Positions 35,183-44,691 are shown, counted from the first letter of the stretch. The stretch is DNA of 64,000 nt from Mucilaginibacter auburnensis (GCF_002797815.1 NZ_PGFJ01000001.1:1674001-1738000); one strand, 5' to 3'. The notes: generated from the sequence alone by a model not told the origin. Numbers and translations are program-made.

Positions 35183-36016
35183 TTATAAAATCCCTGCCTT
35201 CTCTAACTCCGCTTCCATTTGCTGCTGAATGGAAAGGGCTTCGGCGCGGGCGGCTTCGGCAAAGTCGGGGCCGTTGGAGGCGTAGATGATGGAGCGCGAC
35301 GCGTTAACAATCAGGCCGCAATCTTTAGTGATGCCGTATTTACAAACATCGGCTAAGCTGCCGCCTTGCGCACCAACGCCCGGCACCAGCAAAAAGTTAT
35401 CGGGCGCGTATTGGCGTATGGCGGTAAACTCGGTGCTTTTGGTAGCGCCAACCACATACATCAGCCTATCGGCACCGGCCCATGTGTTGGCTTTTTTAAT
35501 TACGGTTTCGTAGAGCAGGCCCTCGTTAGTCTCCAGGTATTGAAAATCTTTACTGCCGATGGATGAGGTAAGTGCCAGTATAATGATCCACTTACCATCG
35601 TATTTTAAATAAGGCGTAATGCTGTCATTCCCCATATAGGGTGTAACAGTAATAGCATCAAAGCTCATGCCTGATGATTTTTCATCTAAAAAAGCTTGCG
35701 CGTATTTATCGCTGGTATTGCCAATATCGCCACGCTTAGCGTCAATAATACTTAAAATATCTTTGGGCAGATACTCCCACGTAGCTACCAGGCTTTGCAA
35801 CCCTTTAACGCCCATGCACTCATAAAAAGCAGAGTTGGGTTTGTAAGCAACGCAGAGGTCTTTTGTAGCATCAATAATGCGTTTATTGAACTCAAAAACA
35901 GGGTCGGGGTAGTCTAATAAAAATTGGGGTATTTTGTTAATATCGGTATCAAGGCCTACGCATAAAAAAGAGCGTTTTTGTTTTATTTGGTCAATTAGTT
36001 GCTGGCGCGATATCAT
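35183..36016 (-). CDS. pyrF: Orotidine 5'-phosphate decarboxylase (type 2)
   Basis: Last step of UMP synthesis, decarboxylating OMP. The 277-residue length and the opening SFLCVGLDTDINKIP match the long 'type 2' subfamily. The catalytic Lys-Asp network is in IIDAKRGDIGNTS, and the phosphate-binding region is FLLVPGVGAQGG with SRSIIYA near the end. It is monocistronic here; pyrE is 20 kb away in the same window. The long palindromic repeat lies immediately beyond its stop. Confidence 0.96.
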   Translation of the reverse strand: MISRQQLIDQIKQKRSFLCVGLDTDINKIPQFLLDYPDPVFEFNKRIIDATKDLCVAYKPNSAFYECMGVKGLQSLVATWEYLPKDILSIIDAKRGDIGNTSDKYAQAFLDEKSSGMSFDAITVTPYMGNDSITPYLKYDGKWIIILALTSSIGSKDFQYLETNEGLLYETVIKKANTWAGADRLMYVVGATKSTEFTAIRQYAPDNFLLVPGVGAQGGSLADVCKYGITKDCGLIVNASRSIIYASNGPDFAEAARAEALSIQQQMEAELEKAGIL

Positions 36017-36390
36017 ATCAACAGGAAATTTAAATTATTGAAGGCCAAAAAAACTAAAAAATAGGCTAAGTGTTATTGCATTGTACATTTTTTTTCAAAA
36101 AGTTTGTTTTATAAAAATTATTAATTACAATTGCACTGTTTTCCTGAATTTTTCTTGCACTAAAGAAACAAATTTTAAATCCCACGTTTTATAGTTAATA
36201 ATTTGTCCGGGTTTAAATGTTGAAAAACAAGCTGCAGATTAAATTTCTTAAGTAATTGACTATTCCGCTAACCTTCGGTTAACGGGAGATTTAAGCAAAA
36301 ATAAGCTCTTATAGCCAAAAAATGCGTATACATAACGCTTACACATACAACACACACACAACAAGAATCCCCTTTTGAAGTAATTCATAT
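36017..36390. promoter_or_regulatory. pyrF-rho intergenic region with structured rho leader
   Basis: No gene is convincing here. A hairpin CCGCTAACC-TTC-GGTTAACGG (36265-36285, one mismatch) lies about 105 bases before the rho ATG. It is followed by a C-rich, nearly G-free tract (36338-36376: 14 C, 1 G in 39 bases, including a CA run). The first 200 bases, toward pyrF, are AT-rich and should carry both divergent promoters; no exact TAnnTTTG was found. Confidence 0.45.
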
Positions 36391-38004
36391 ATGTTTGATA
36401 AAACCGAATTGAACGATAAGCTCGTGTCTGAGCTACGCGAAATTGCAAAGAGTTTAGGCATTCCCGATGCTGACGAACTACGTAAACCGCAATTAATATC
36501 TGGCATTGTTGAAATGGAGCAGCTTATTGAAGCAGCCCGCCAACAGCAAGCAATAGTAGAAGATAACTACAAACCCATAAATGCCCCTGCCGATGAAGCA
36601 GGCGATAAACCACGCAAACGTAACCGCGTGGTAAAAGGTGCAACAAAACCTAAAGTTGAAGTTCCTTTAGATGATGCCAGTTTGTTTGACGTTGAAGAAG
36701 AACCGGCTGCTCATGATGATGAAGAAACAGCAACAGAAGCAGCACCGGTTGTTAGCGAAGAGGAAACACCGGCCCCTGTTGCAGCCGGAGCAAACACAGA
36801 GAGCCGCCCGCAAAAGTTTGAGCGTGAGCGCAGGCCTAACAACCAGCCTAAGCAACAACAGCAGCAAGAGCCGGCCATTAACCTTGATTTTGACAACGTT
36901 ATTGTTAACGAGGGGGTATTAGAAATTATGCCTGATGGTTATGGTTTCCTTCGCTCGTCAGACTATAACTACTTAACCTCTCCTGATGATATTTACGTAT
37001 CACAGTCGCAAATAAAACTATTTGGCCTAAAAACAGGCGATACCGTACGCGGTAGCATCCGTCCGCCAAAAGAGGGCGAGAAATACTTCCCGTTAGTTAG
37101 GGTAGAAGCCATTAACGGCCGTATACCAGCCGAGGTGCGCGATAGGGTTCCGTTTGACCACTTAACTCCGTTGTTCCCGTCAGAGCGTTTAAATTTATTT
37201 ACTGACGGTGGTAATTATTCAACCCGTATAATGGACCTGTTCTCACCAATAGGTAAAGGTCAGCGTGGTTTAATTGTGGCGCAGCCTAAAACAGGTAAAA
37301 CCATGTTGTTAAAGGATGTGGCCAACGCCATAGCCAAAAACCATCCGGAAGTATATTTAATTATATTACTGATTGACGAGCGTCCTGAGGAGGTTACCGA
37401 TATGGCTCGCAGCGTACGTGCCGAGGTTGTATCATCAACATTTGATGAGCCTGCCGAGCGTCACGTAAAAATAGCCAATATAGTTTTAGAAAAAGCTAAA
37501 CGTATGGTTGAGTGCGGTCATGATGTGGTTATACTGTTAGACTCCATTACCCGTTTGGCCCGTGCATACAATACAGTTGCCCCGGCATCTGGTAAAATAT
37601 TGTCGGGTGGTGTTGATGCCAACGCGTTACACAAGCCTAAACGCTTTTTTGGTGCGGCCCGTAACATTGAGGATGGCGGTTCATTAACCATTATAGCAAC
37701 GGCCCTTACCGAAACAGGCTCAAAAATGGATGAGGTTATTTTTGAAGAGTTTAAAGGTACCGGTAACATGGAGCTGCAACTGGATAGAAAACTTTCAAAC
37801 AAACGTATTTTCCCTGCTATAGATATTACCGCATCAAGCACACGTAGAGACGATCTGTTATTAGACCGCGATACCCTGCAACGCATCTGGATTTTGCGTA
37901 ATCACCTGGCCGATATGAACTCGTTAGAGGCTATGGAATTTTTACAAAGTCAGATAAGGGGCACAAAATCTAATGAAGAGTTCCTTATTTCGATGAATTC
38001 TTAA
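36391..38004 (+). CDS. rho: Transcription termination factor Rho
   Basis: 537-residue hexameric RNA helicase/ATPase. The N-terminal Rho_N helix bundle ([20 protein letters not shown]) is followed by a long low-complexity insert (about 50-155, acidic then Arg/Gln-rich with runs of Q), the RNA-binding cold-shock domain ([20 protein letters not shown]), and the ATPase core with Walker A ([11 protein letters not shown]), the Walker B region ([16 protein letters not shown]), Q-loop and R-loop regions ([20 protein letters not shown]). Insert-bearing Rho is common in Bacteroidetes. It is monocistronic with a long leader and followed by a palindrome. Confidence 0.97.
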   Translation: MFDKTELNDKLVSELREIAKSLGIPDADELRKPQLISGIVEMEQLIEAARQQQAIVEDNYKPINAPADEAGDKPRKRNRVVKGATKPKVEVPLDDASLFDVEEEPAAHDDEETATEAAPVVSEEETPAPVAAGANTESRPQKFERERRPNNQPKQQQQQEPAINLDFDNVIVNEGVLEIMPDGYGFLRSSDYNYLTSPDDIYVSQSQIKLFGLKTGDTVRGSIRPPKEGEKYFPLVRVEAINGRIPAEVRDRVPFDHLTPLFPSERLNLFTDGGNYSTRIMDLFSPIGKGQRGLIVAQPKTGKTMLLKDVANAIAKNHPEVYLIILLIDERPEEVTDMARSVRAEVVSSTFDEPAERHVKIANIVLEKAKRMVECGHDVVILLDSITRLARAYNTVAPASGKILSGGVDANALHKPKRFFGAARNIEDGGSLTIIATALTETGSKMDEVIFEEFKGTGNMELQLDRKLSNKRIFPAIDITASSTRRDDLLLDRDTLQRIWILRNHLADMNSLEAMEFLQSQIRGTKSNEEFLISMNS

Positions 38005-38024
38005 TAGTTTTGGGGTTAGAGATT

Positions 38025-38098
38025 AGTTGATTAGAGATTAGACTGGAGATTAGTGAAATACATAAAGAAGAAACTAATCAACCAATCTCTAATCAACT
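38025..38098. repeat. Palindrome downstream of rho
   Basis: Perfect 15-base arms AGTTGATTAGAGATT (38025-38039) and AATCTCTAATCAACT (38084-38098), with an inner ATTAGT/ACTAAT stem (38049-38054 and 38073-38078). Made of GATTAG-type short repeats. It could end rho transcription but lacks a T tract, so it may be only an intergenic repeat. Confidence 0.6.
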
Positions 38099-38149
38099 AT
38101 CAATAATTTAACACAGAATTAAGGTATTAGCCGTAGCTTAGCGCCAGCA

Positions 38150-38881
38150 ATGAGGAGAAGAGTAAGAAAACACATTCCTAATTTTATCACCTGTGCCAAT
38201 TTGTTTAGTGGTTGTGTGGGGATAGTGTTTGCTTTTCAGGAGAACTTGTTAGGGGCTGCTTATGCCATATTCCTTGCAGCCATATTTGATTTTTTTGATG
38301 GCTTTGCCTCCCGGGTGTTAAAATCCTTCTCTACCATAGGTAAAGACCTTGATTCGCTGGCCGATATGGTTAGCTTTGGCGTGCTGCCTTCCATCATACT
38401 TTATCAGCTGTTTTTACAGGCACCGCAAATTGATAAAGTGAGTACCTTTTTAAACTTCTCGGCCTTTTTAATACCCGTTTTTTCGGCTTTAAGGTTAGCC
38501 AAATTTAATACTGATACCCGCCAGGCCGAAATATTTATAGGCTTACCAACACCGGCTAACGCCATTTTAATAGCATCCTTCCCGCTTATAATTGACCAAT
38601 ATCCTACGCTGTCAAGGTATATTTTAAACCCTTATGGCTTAGCGGTTTTTGTGGTGGTGATGAGTGGTTTGCTCGTAGCGGAAATGCCGCTAATGTCGCT
38701 AAAATTTAAGAATCGCGATTTTCAAAGGAATATTTACCGTTATTTATTGCTGCTGTTTTCGGCAATATTGATACTATTTTTTAAATTTGTGGCTGTTCCG
38801 GTGGTGATATTTTTTTACATCACTTTGTCAATAATTCAATTCAAATTTGCAAATGATCGTATTGTAAGCTCAAAAAAATAA
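38150..38881 (+). CDS. pssA: CDP-diacylglycerol-serine O-phosphatidyltransferase
   Basis: Makes phosphatidylserine, the precursor of phosphatidylethanolamine, in the inner membrane. The 243-residue protein has the CDP-alcohol phosphotransferase motif DG-x2-AR-type as FDGFASRVLKSFSTIGKDLD followed by SLADMVSFG (the paired Asp residues intact; Ser in place of the usual Ala before Arg), and six or more hydrophobic helices. The N-terminus (RKHIPNFITCANLFSGCVG) is the standard family start. It stands between rho and purS. Confidence 0.95.
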   Translation: MRRRVRKHIPNFITCANLFSGCVGIVFAFQENLLGAAYAIFLAAIFDFFDGFASRVLKSFSTIGKDLDSLADMVSFGVLPSIILYQLFLQAPQIDKVSTFLNFSAFLIPVFSALRLAKFNTDTRQAEIFIGLPTPANAILIASFPLIIDQYPTLSRYILNPYGLAVFVVVMSGLLVAEMPLMSLKFKNRDFQRNIYRYLLLLFSAILILFFKFVAVPVVIFFYITLSIIQFKFANDRIVSSKK

Positions 38882-38925
38882 TTATAGCTTATAATACCTC
38901 ATTACCATTTAAAACACATAAATCA

Positions 38926-39180
38926 ATGAAAACGTTCCAGGCTGAAATAGATGTAATGCCAAAAAAAGAAATTCTTGACCCACAAGGTAAAGCTGTAACC
39001 GGAAGTATGAAAAACTTAGGTTTATCAGAAATTCAGAATATACGCATTGGCAAACACATCTCTTTACAAATTGAAGCCGAGAGCGAGCAGGTAGCAAGCG
39101 AGAAAGTTGAACAGGCATGTAAAAACTTGCTGGCCAACTTAATTATGGAAAGCTACAGCTTCAAAATAGAGCAGGTTTAA
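38926..39180 (+). CDS. purS: PurS, phosphoribosylformylglycinamidine synthase subunit
   Basis: 84-residue small subunit that bridges PurL and PurQ in the FGAR amidotransferase complex of purine synthesis. It shows the full pattern: FQAEIDVMPKKEILDPQGKA, then the helix SMKNLGLSEIQNIRIGKHI, and the C-terminal ACKNLLANLIMESYSFKI. purL and purQ are not in the window. Its stop overlaps the stop of the convergent Hpt gene by 4 bases. Confidence 0.95.
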   Translation: MKTFQAEIDVMPKKEILDPQGKAVTGSMKNLGLSEIQNIRIGKHISLQIEAESEQVASEKVEQACKNLLANLIMESYSFKIEQV

Positions 39181-39548
39181 ACACCTGCTTCTTCTTTAAA
39201 TTTTAATAGTTTTTCTATGTTTTGGGCTATGTTGTCCTTAACCTGATTAAATGTTCCCCTAACCTCGGCTTCATCAGGCGCGCCTTTTTTGCAGCTTAAC
39301 TCAACTTGTTGCACCAGTGCCTGGCTTTCTAACATGCCAAAAAATCCTAATGTTGATTTCATTTTATGAGCAGCAGAACCAGCCGTAGCCCAGTCTTTAG
39401 CGTTCATGGCATCATCAACCTGTTGAATTGACTCTGGTGTTTGTTGCAAAAACATATCAATAGAATCAACTATAAACTCGGTGCTACCGTCAGCAATTTC
39501 GTTTAGTAATGAAAGATCAAGGTCTGGTCCGGGTTGAATTTCTGGCAT
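39177..39548 (-). CDS. Hpt (histidine phosphotransfer) domain protein
   Basis: 123-residue stand-alone four-helix Hpt protein. The phospho-accepting residue is His61 in SAAHKMKSTLGFFGM; the preceding segment DMFLQQTPESIQQVDDAM is the usual helix. Such proteins relay phosphate between hybrid kinase receiver domains and response regulators. No hybrid kinase lies nearby, so its partners are encoded elsewhere. Confidence 0.92.
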   Translation of the reverse strand: MPEIQPGPDLDLSLLNEIADGSTEFIVDSIDMFLQQTPESIQQVDDAMNAKDWATAGSAAHKMKSTLGFFGMLESQALVQQVELSCKKGAPDEAEVRGTFNQVKDNIAQNIEKLLKFKEEAGV

Positions 39549-39570
39549 AATAAAGTTTAACTGAGCAAAA

Positions 39571-40050
39571 TTATAATTTTTTTACTACCAAATCGTCGTT
39601 GAGCTCGTTTTTCAACGCCACTATAGTTTTGTTAAGTACCGGATGCATAAAGTTGGGCGCTATTTCGGCAAGTGGTTCTAACGTGAACCTACGTTTTTGT
39701 AGCTGTGGGTGGGGGATGGTAAGGTTATCCTGTTCAATAATATCATTATTAAAAAACAATATATCTATATCAATCAATCTTGATCCCCATTTTTCAAAAC
39801 GTTTGCGCCCTAATTGCAGCTCTATCTCCAATATTTGGTTAAGTACGGTATTTGCAGGCATTTTGGTTTTTGCGGTAATTACCTGATTGAGGTAGTCGGG
39901 TTCATTTTCACGCCCCCATGATTGAGTTTCGTATACAGATGACTGTTGCGTAACCTCACCAACCTGCAAAGCTATTTGAGTAATGGCCTGTTGCAGCAGC
40001 AGTTCCCTTTGGCCAAGGTTGCTTCCCAGTAATAAAAAAACGTTATTCAT
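39571..40050 (-). CDS. folK: 2-amino-4-hydroxy-6-hydroxymethyldihydropteridine pyrophosphokinase
   Basis: Folate pathway enzyme (HPPK) that pyrophosphorylates 6-hydroxymethyl-dihydropterin. About 159 residues from the ATG at 40048-40050 (MNNVFLLLGSNLGQRE); the upstream frame to 40149 overlaps sppA and lacks homology-like features. HPPK motifs are present: LLLGSNLG, the substrate loop, RLIDIDILFFNNDII (the two Mg-binding Asp) and IPHPQLQKRRFTLEPL. A TAnnTTTG box 8 bases upstream supports this start and suggests a leaderless mRNA. Confidence 0.94.
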   Translation of the reverse strand: MNNVFLLLGSNLGQRELLLQQAITQIALQVGEVTQQSSVYETQSWGRENEPDYLNQVITAKTKMPANTVLNQILEIELQLGRKRFEKWGSRLIDIDILFFNNDIIEQDNLTIPHPQLQKRRFTLEPLAEIAPNFMHPVLNKTIVALKNELNDDLVVKKL

Positions 40051-40058
40051 TGTTGTAA

Positions 40059-40066
40059 CAAATATA
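40059..40066 (-). promoter_or_regulatory. -7 box of folK
   Basis: TATATTTG on the minus strand, an exact TAnnTTTG, with 8 bases to the folK ATG. It rules against the longer upstream start and implies a very short or absent leader. No good -33 element was seen. Confidence 0.45.
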
Positions 40067-40109
40067 GTTGGCTCCGCTCTTAATAATGATTTAGTAACTT
40101 GCCTTTTAT

Positions 40110-40117
40110 TAAGTTTG
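40110..40117 (+). promoter_or_regulatory. -7 box of sppA
   Basis: TAAGTTTG, an exact TAnnTTTG box 23 bases before the sppA ATG, in the short divergent folK-sppA gap. The -33 element is unclear. Confidence 0.4.
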
Positions 40118-40140
40118 CATAGATATATTAATAATATTAA

Positions 40141-41907
40141 ATGAAGCAATTTTTCAAGTTTGTATTAGCAACAATTTTCGGTATAGTAATTTCTTTCGTC
40201 ATCCTGTTCTTTATTTTGGTAGGCATCATTGCTTCAGCAGGTGGAGAGAAAACAGTTACTGTTGACGCTAACTCAATACTTTACATATCACTTCAAAAAA
40301 CAATAGAAGAACGCACCCCTGATAATCCATTAGGCGGACTGGATTTTTTAGGCTTGGGCAGCGACAAGGCTATAGGTTTAAAGGATATACTGGCCAATAT
40401 TAAAAAAGCTAAAACGGATGATAACATAAAAGGAATTTTCCTTGATGAAAGCTATATGAGTTCGGGGCAGGCCACCACCGAGGAAATACGCAATGCGCTT
40501 ATCGACTTCAAAAAATCGGGTAAATTTATCATTGCATATAGCGAGGTTTATACCAAAGGATTTTACTACCTGGCATCGGTAGCCGACAAAGTTTACCTTA
40601 ACCCTAAAGGTATGGTTGAATTTGATGGCTTTAATTCTGATGTTACTTTTCTGAAAGGAGCATTGGATAAGTTGGGTATTGAAGTTCAGGTAATAAAAGT
40701 AGGTACATTTAAAAGCGCTGTTGAGCCTTATGTTTTAACTAAAATGAGTGATGCCAACCGCCTGCAGGTTACATCATACGTTGGCTCTTTATATGATCAT
40801 TATCTATCAGGTATAGCTAAAAGCCGTGGCATCAATAAAGACTCACTATTTAAGTATGCTGATAACCTTACAATCAGAGAGCCGGAAGATGTTGTTAAAT
40901 ATCGTTTGGTTGATGGCCTTAAATACAAAGACGAAATAATAGCAGAACTTAAAAAACGTACAGGCACCGGTGATAAATCAGATTTAAGCTCAGTTGATCT
41001 GGGCGATTATACCAACGCGGCAGAAACCGATAAAGACACCGAAACTTCTACCAACCGTATAGCGATGGTTTATGCTTCAGGGGAAATTTCCGGTGGTGAG
41101 GGTAATGACAATACCATTGGTTCAGAAACCTTGTCGAAGGCCTTGCGCAAAGTCCGTTTGGATGATAAGGTTAAAGCTGTTGTGTTGAGGGTTAATTCTC
41201 CCGGTGGCAGTTCCCTGGCATCAGATGTTATCTGGCGTGAGGTAATGTTAACACGCAAAGTAAAACCTGTTATTGTTTCAATGGGTGATATGGCAGCGTC
41301 AGGCGGCTATTATATTGCCTGTGCAGCCGATTCTATTTACGCGCAACCTAATACTGTAACGGGCTCAATTGGCATATTTGCCGTATTGCCTAATATGCAA
41401 AAGCTGTTTAATGATAAATTGGGAGTAACTTTTGATAATGTAAAAACAGGAAAGTACGCAGATATGGGCTCGGTTGATCGTCCGCTTACTGCTGACGAAA
41501 GGGCAATTTTACAGGCACAGGTTAACAGGGGGTACTATGATTTTACCAAAGCCGTAGCCGACGGCCGCCATAAAACGCGCGCGTATATTGACAGCATTGG
41601 CCAGGGCAGGGTGTGGACCGGAAGCCAGGCTTTGAAAATAGGTTTGGTTGACCGTTTGGGTAGTATTAATGATGCAGTAAAATCTGCCGCAAAAATGGCT
41701 AAGTTGAAAAAATACCGGGTGGTTGATTATCCTGAACAAAAAAACGTACTAAGTAGTCTTAGCTCCAGCCTGAGTGCAAGTGTGCGCGAAAACGCTGTTA
41801 AAGCAGAGTTAGGCGAGCAATACAGTATCTACAAACAAATAAAGGGCGTTACGCAAATGATGCGTGTTCCGCAGGCCCGTATGCTTTATAGCGTTGAAAT
41901 AAAGTAG
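40141..41907 (+). CDS. sppA: Signal peptide peptidase SppA (67K type)
   Basis: 588-residue membrane-anchored serine protease that degrades cleaved signal peptides. One N-terminal membrane helix (FGIVISFVILFFILVGIIAS). The protein is the long, tandem form: an N-terminal repeat carries the catalytic Lys region (VGTFKSAVEPY, DANRLQVTSYV) and the C-terminal repeat carries the nucleophile Ser in GDMAASGGYYIACAAD, with the GSIGIF block after it. Catalytic dyad residues are both present. It is divergent from folK. Confidence 0.95.
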   Translation: MKQFFKFVLATIFGIVISFVILFFILVGIIASAGGEKTVTVDANSILYISLQKTIEERTPDNPLGGLDFLGLGSDKAIGLKDILANIKKAKTDDNIKGIFLDESYMSSGQATTEEIRNALIDFKKSGKFIIAYSEVYTKGFYYLASVADKVYLNPKGMVEFDGFNSDVTFLKGALDKLGIEVQVIKVGTFKSAVEPYVLTKMSDANRLQVTSYVGSLYDHYLSGIAKSRGINKDSLFKYADNLTIREPEDVVKYRLVDGLKYKDEIIAELKKRTGTGDKSDLSSVDLGDYTNAAETDKDTETSTNRIAMVYASGEISGGEGNDNTIGSETLSKALRKVRLDDKVKAVVLRVNSPGGSSLASDVIWREVMLTRKVKPVIVSMGDMAASGGYYIACAADSIYAQPNTVTGSIGIFAVLPNMQKLFNDKLGVTFDNVKTGKYADMGSVDRPLTADERAILQAQVNRGYYDFTKAVADGRHKTRAYIDSIGQGRVWTGSQALKIGLVDRLGSINDAVKSAAKMAKLKKYRVVDYPEQKNVLSSLSSSLSASVRENAVKAELGEQYSIYKQIKGVTQMMRVPQARMLYSVEIK

Positions 41908-42011
41908 CTTACGTTAGTTTTTTAACAAGTGTTGCAACAAACAATTGCCCTGCTTGTTAGTACTATGAAGTAAGCGGCAGCTTTTGTACTTTTACCGCTC
42001 TCAGCTAAATT

Positions 42012-43706
42012 ATGGAAAACAAAGCCATAGCACGTAAACTTCGATTGCTTTCGCAGTTGATGGAACTGCACGATGAAAATCCTTTCAAAATAAAATCGGT
42101 TGCTAACGCCGCCTTTAAAGTGGATAAGCTGCCTTTTAAACTGGCTGAGAAAGATCCAACTGAAGTGGAAAAAATTGATGGCATAGGCAAAAGCTTAGCC
42201 GGAAAGATAGCCGAGTTATTACAGACAGGCACCATAGCCGAAATGGATACCCTGATCAATAACACTCCACCGGGAGTAGTTGAAATGATGGGTATAAAAG
42301 GCATCGGTCCAAAAAAAGTTGCAGCTATATGGCGCAATATGGGTATTGAAACGGTTGGTGAGCTATTTTACGCCTGCAATGAGAACCGCCTGATAGAAGC
42401 AAAAGGTTTCGGTTTAAAAACCCAACAAGATATATTAAAGGTGATTGAGTTTGTTATGGCCAGCCATGGCAAATTCCTGTACGCGCAAGTTGAGCCAGAA
42501 GCTAAAATGCTGATGGATGAACTAAAAAGTATTTTTGCTAATAACCTTATCGAATTTGCCGGAGAATACAGGCGCAAATGCGAGATCATCAACGAATTGG
42601 TAATTGTTGTAGGCACACGTGATGTGGAGGTAGCAGCCGGTACTTTATTAACTTTATCTTTACTTAGCAATATTGAGCGTGAGGGCGATTGCATTAACGC
42701 TGTAACGGCCTCCGGTCTTAAAGTTAAGATATACGTGGTGGAGAGGCGCTATTTTTACACAACGCTCTTCATTAAAACCGGAGACGATGAGCATGTTAAA
42801 GCAGTAACAGAGCTGGAGGTAGAAGAATCAGACCAACCGGAAAGCGAACTACTGATCTACCAAAAATCAGGCTTAACCTACATTCAGCCGGAGTTGCGGG
42901 AAGGCAAAACCTTTATTGAAAAGGCCGCTGCTGACAAGTTGCCAACGTTAATTACTTTTGCTGACCTGAAAGGTTCATTGCATAACCACAGTAACTGGAG
43001 CGATGGCGTAAACACGCTACAGGAAATGGCTGCTTATTGTCGTGATACCTTAAAGCTGGAGTATTTAGGGATATCAGATCACAGCAAGACTGCGGTGTAT
43101 GCTAAGGGCCTAAGCATCGAGCGCGTATTGCAGCAGCACGAGGAGATAGAACATTTTAATAAAACACAAACGGGGTTCCAAATATTTAAAGGCATTGAAT
43201 CGGATATTCTGAGCGATGGATCGTTAGATTATCCGGAAGATATATTAAAACGTTTTGATTTTATTGTGGCATCCATCCACTCAAATATGAAAATGGATGA
43301 AGAAAAAGCTACTGCCCGTTTAATCAAGGCAATTGAAAATCCGTATACAACCATATTGGGGCATCCAACCGGGCGGCTTTTGTTGGCACGTGGCGGATAT
43401 CCCATCAACTACAAAAAAGTTATTGATGCTTGTGCAGCCAACAACGTGGTTATTGAAGTAAACTCCAACCCGTTGCGTCTTGATCTTGACTGGCGCTGGC
43501 ACCAGTATGCCCTTGATAAAGGCGTTTGGTTGTCTATTAATCCTGATGCTCACCGTAATGAGGGTTTCAACGACATGCATTACGGGGTATTGGCTGCCCG
43601 TAAAGGCGGGTTATATAAAGAAAGGTGTTTGAATGCACTTTCTTTGCCTGAAATAACGCAATTCTTTAAAACTAAAATATTAACCGAATCCGCAATAAAT
43701 GCTTAA
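42012..43706 (+). CDS. PolX-like protein: HhH + degenerate polymerase + PHP domain
   Basis: 564 residues in the bacterial PolX layout. The 8-kDa/HhH region is at about 1-145 (IDGIGKSLAGKIAELL, IKGIGPKKVAAIW), a nucleotidyltransferase-like region at 150-300 and a PHP domain at 318-564. The usual palm sites are lost: the DxD is ELV (Glu195, Val197 in INELVIVV) and the third Asp is Lys239 (GLKVKIYVV). The PHP metal ligands remain: LHNHSNWSDG (His324, His326), ISDHSK, GIESDIL, VASIHS, ILGHPTGR and NPDAHR. It should therefore be a nuclease or phosphoesterase, not a polymerase. hldA overlaps its end by 8 bases. Confidence 0.9.
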   Translation: MENKAIARKLRLLSQLMELHDENPFKIKSVANAAFKVDKLPFKLAEKDPTEVEKIDGIGKSLAGKIAELLQTGTIAEMDTLINNTPPGVVEMMGIKGIGPKKVAAIWRNMGIETVGELFYACNENRLIEAKGFGLKTQQDILKVIEFVMASHGKFLYAQVEPEAKMLMDELKSIFANNLIEFAGEYRRKCEIINELVIVVGTRDVEVAAGTLLTLSLLSNIEREGDCINAVTASGLKVKIYVVERRYFYTTLFIKTGDDEHVKAVTELEVEESDQPESELLIYQKSGLTYIQPELREGKTFIEKAAADKLPTLITFADLKGSLHNHSNWSDGVNTLQEMAAYCRDTLKLEYLGISDHSKTAVYAKGLSIERVLQQHEEIEHFNKTQTGFQIFKGIESDILSDGSLDYPEDILKRFDFIVASIHSNMKMDEEKATARLIKAIENPYTTILGHPTGRLLLARGGYPINYKKVIDACAANNVVIEVNSNPLRLDLDWRWHQYALDKGVWLSINPDAHRNEGFNDMHYGVLAARKGGLYKERCLNALSLPEITQFFKTKILTESAINA

Positions 43707-44676
43707 AGAAAAAGTACTTAAGGTACGCAATACTAAGCAGGTACCTACCATTTTGGTAATAGGCGACCTGATGGTTGATCATTATATATTTGGCAGTGCA
43801 ACCAGGCTTTCTCCGGAGGCACCTGTGCCTGTGGTAAATGTAAAAAATGAAACTGTTACGTTGGGTGGTGCAGCAAACGTAGCACAGAACTTAATATCAT
43901 TGGGTGCAAAGGTTGAATTAGCAGGTATTGTTGGAGACGATGTCTCGGGCGCTCAGTTAAAGGATATATTAAACGCAGAAAGCATACTGACGGATTGTAT
44001 TGTTACGGATAGTAAACGACCTACCACGGTTAAAACCCGCGTAATGGCAGGGAGCCATCAGTTGGTTAGGGTTGACAGGGAAATTACCGATGCTGTTGAT
44101 GCTGACCTGGAAAATGAGCTGGTTAATAAATTAAGCGGAAGCATAGAAAAAGCAGATATAGTGATCTTCTCGGATTACAACAAAGGCTTGTTTTCGCATA
44201 CACTTACGCAAAAATTACTTGACGTTGCAAAAGCTAAAGGTAAAAGGGTAGTGGTTGATCCTAAAGGTTTGAATTATGCTAAGTACAATGGCGCTTACCT
44301 TATCAAGCCCAACCGAAAAGAGTTGACCGAGGCCGCCAAGTTTGAAAAAATAAAAGGAATTGATGACCTGCAACAAGCGGCTAAAATTATTTTTGATCAA
44401 ACGCAAACAGATTACCTGGTTATAACCTTATCAGAAGAGGGTATGGTAATATTGAGCGAGCTTGCTTATAAATTATTGCCCGTTAAAGCTACCGAAGTTT
44501 TTGATGTTACCGGAGCTGGTGATACAGTACTTGCCGTAATTGCATATTTCTTAGCTTTGGGCTTTGATGTTGAAGAGGCTTGCGAGTTAGCTAACCATGC
44601 CGCCGCTATTGTGATAAGGCGTGTTGGAAGTGCCTCAACAACAATTGACGAAATATTAAATGATATGGCTGAATAG
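43699..44676 (+). CDS. hldA: D-glycero-beta-D-manno-heptose-7-phosphate kinase (HldA / RfaE domain I)
   Basis: 325-residue PfkB-family kinase converting heptose 7-phosphate to the 1,7-bisphosphate for ADP-heptose. Signatures: GDLMVDHYIFGSATRLSPEA, VTLGGAANVAQNL, and the C-terminal PfkB motif DVTGAGDTVLAVIAYF with catalytic Asp. It lacks the adenylyltransferase half of E. coli HldE, which is a separate gene (hldC) 0.6 kb downstream. It overlaps the PolX-like gene by 8 bases and begins the heptose gene run. Confidence 0.94.
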   Translation: MLKEKVLKVRNTKQVPTILVIGDLMVDHYIFGSATRLSPEAPVPVVNVKNETVTLGGAANVAQNLISLGAKVELAGIVGDDVSGAQLKDILNAESILTDCIVTDSKRPTTVKTRVMAGSHQLVRVDREITDAVDADLENELVNKLSGSIEKADIVIFSDYNKGLFSHTLTQKLLDVAKAKGKRVVVDPKGLNYAKYNGAYLIKPNRKELTEAAKFEKIKGIDDLQQAAKIIFDQTQTDYLVITLSEEGMVILSELAYKLLPVKATEVFDVTGAGDTVLAVIAYFLALGFDVEEACELANHAAAIVIRRVGSASTTIDEILNDMAE

Positions 44677-44691
44677 CCTTTGGTTTTGAAT

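Noticed and set aside
36260..36448. Minus-strand 62-residue frame across the rho start
   Set aside because: Cys/Tyr/Arg-rich, overlaps the rho coding start and the hairpin leader; no gene-like features.
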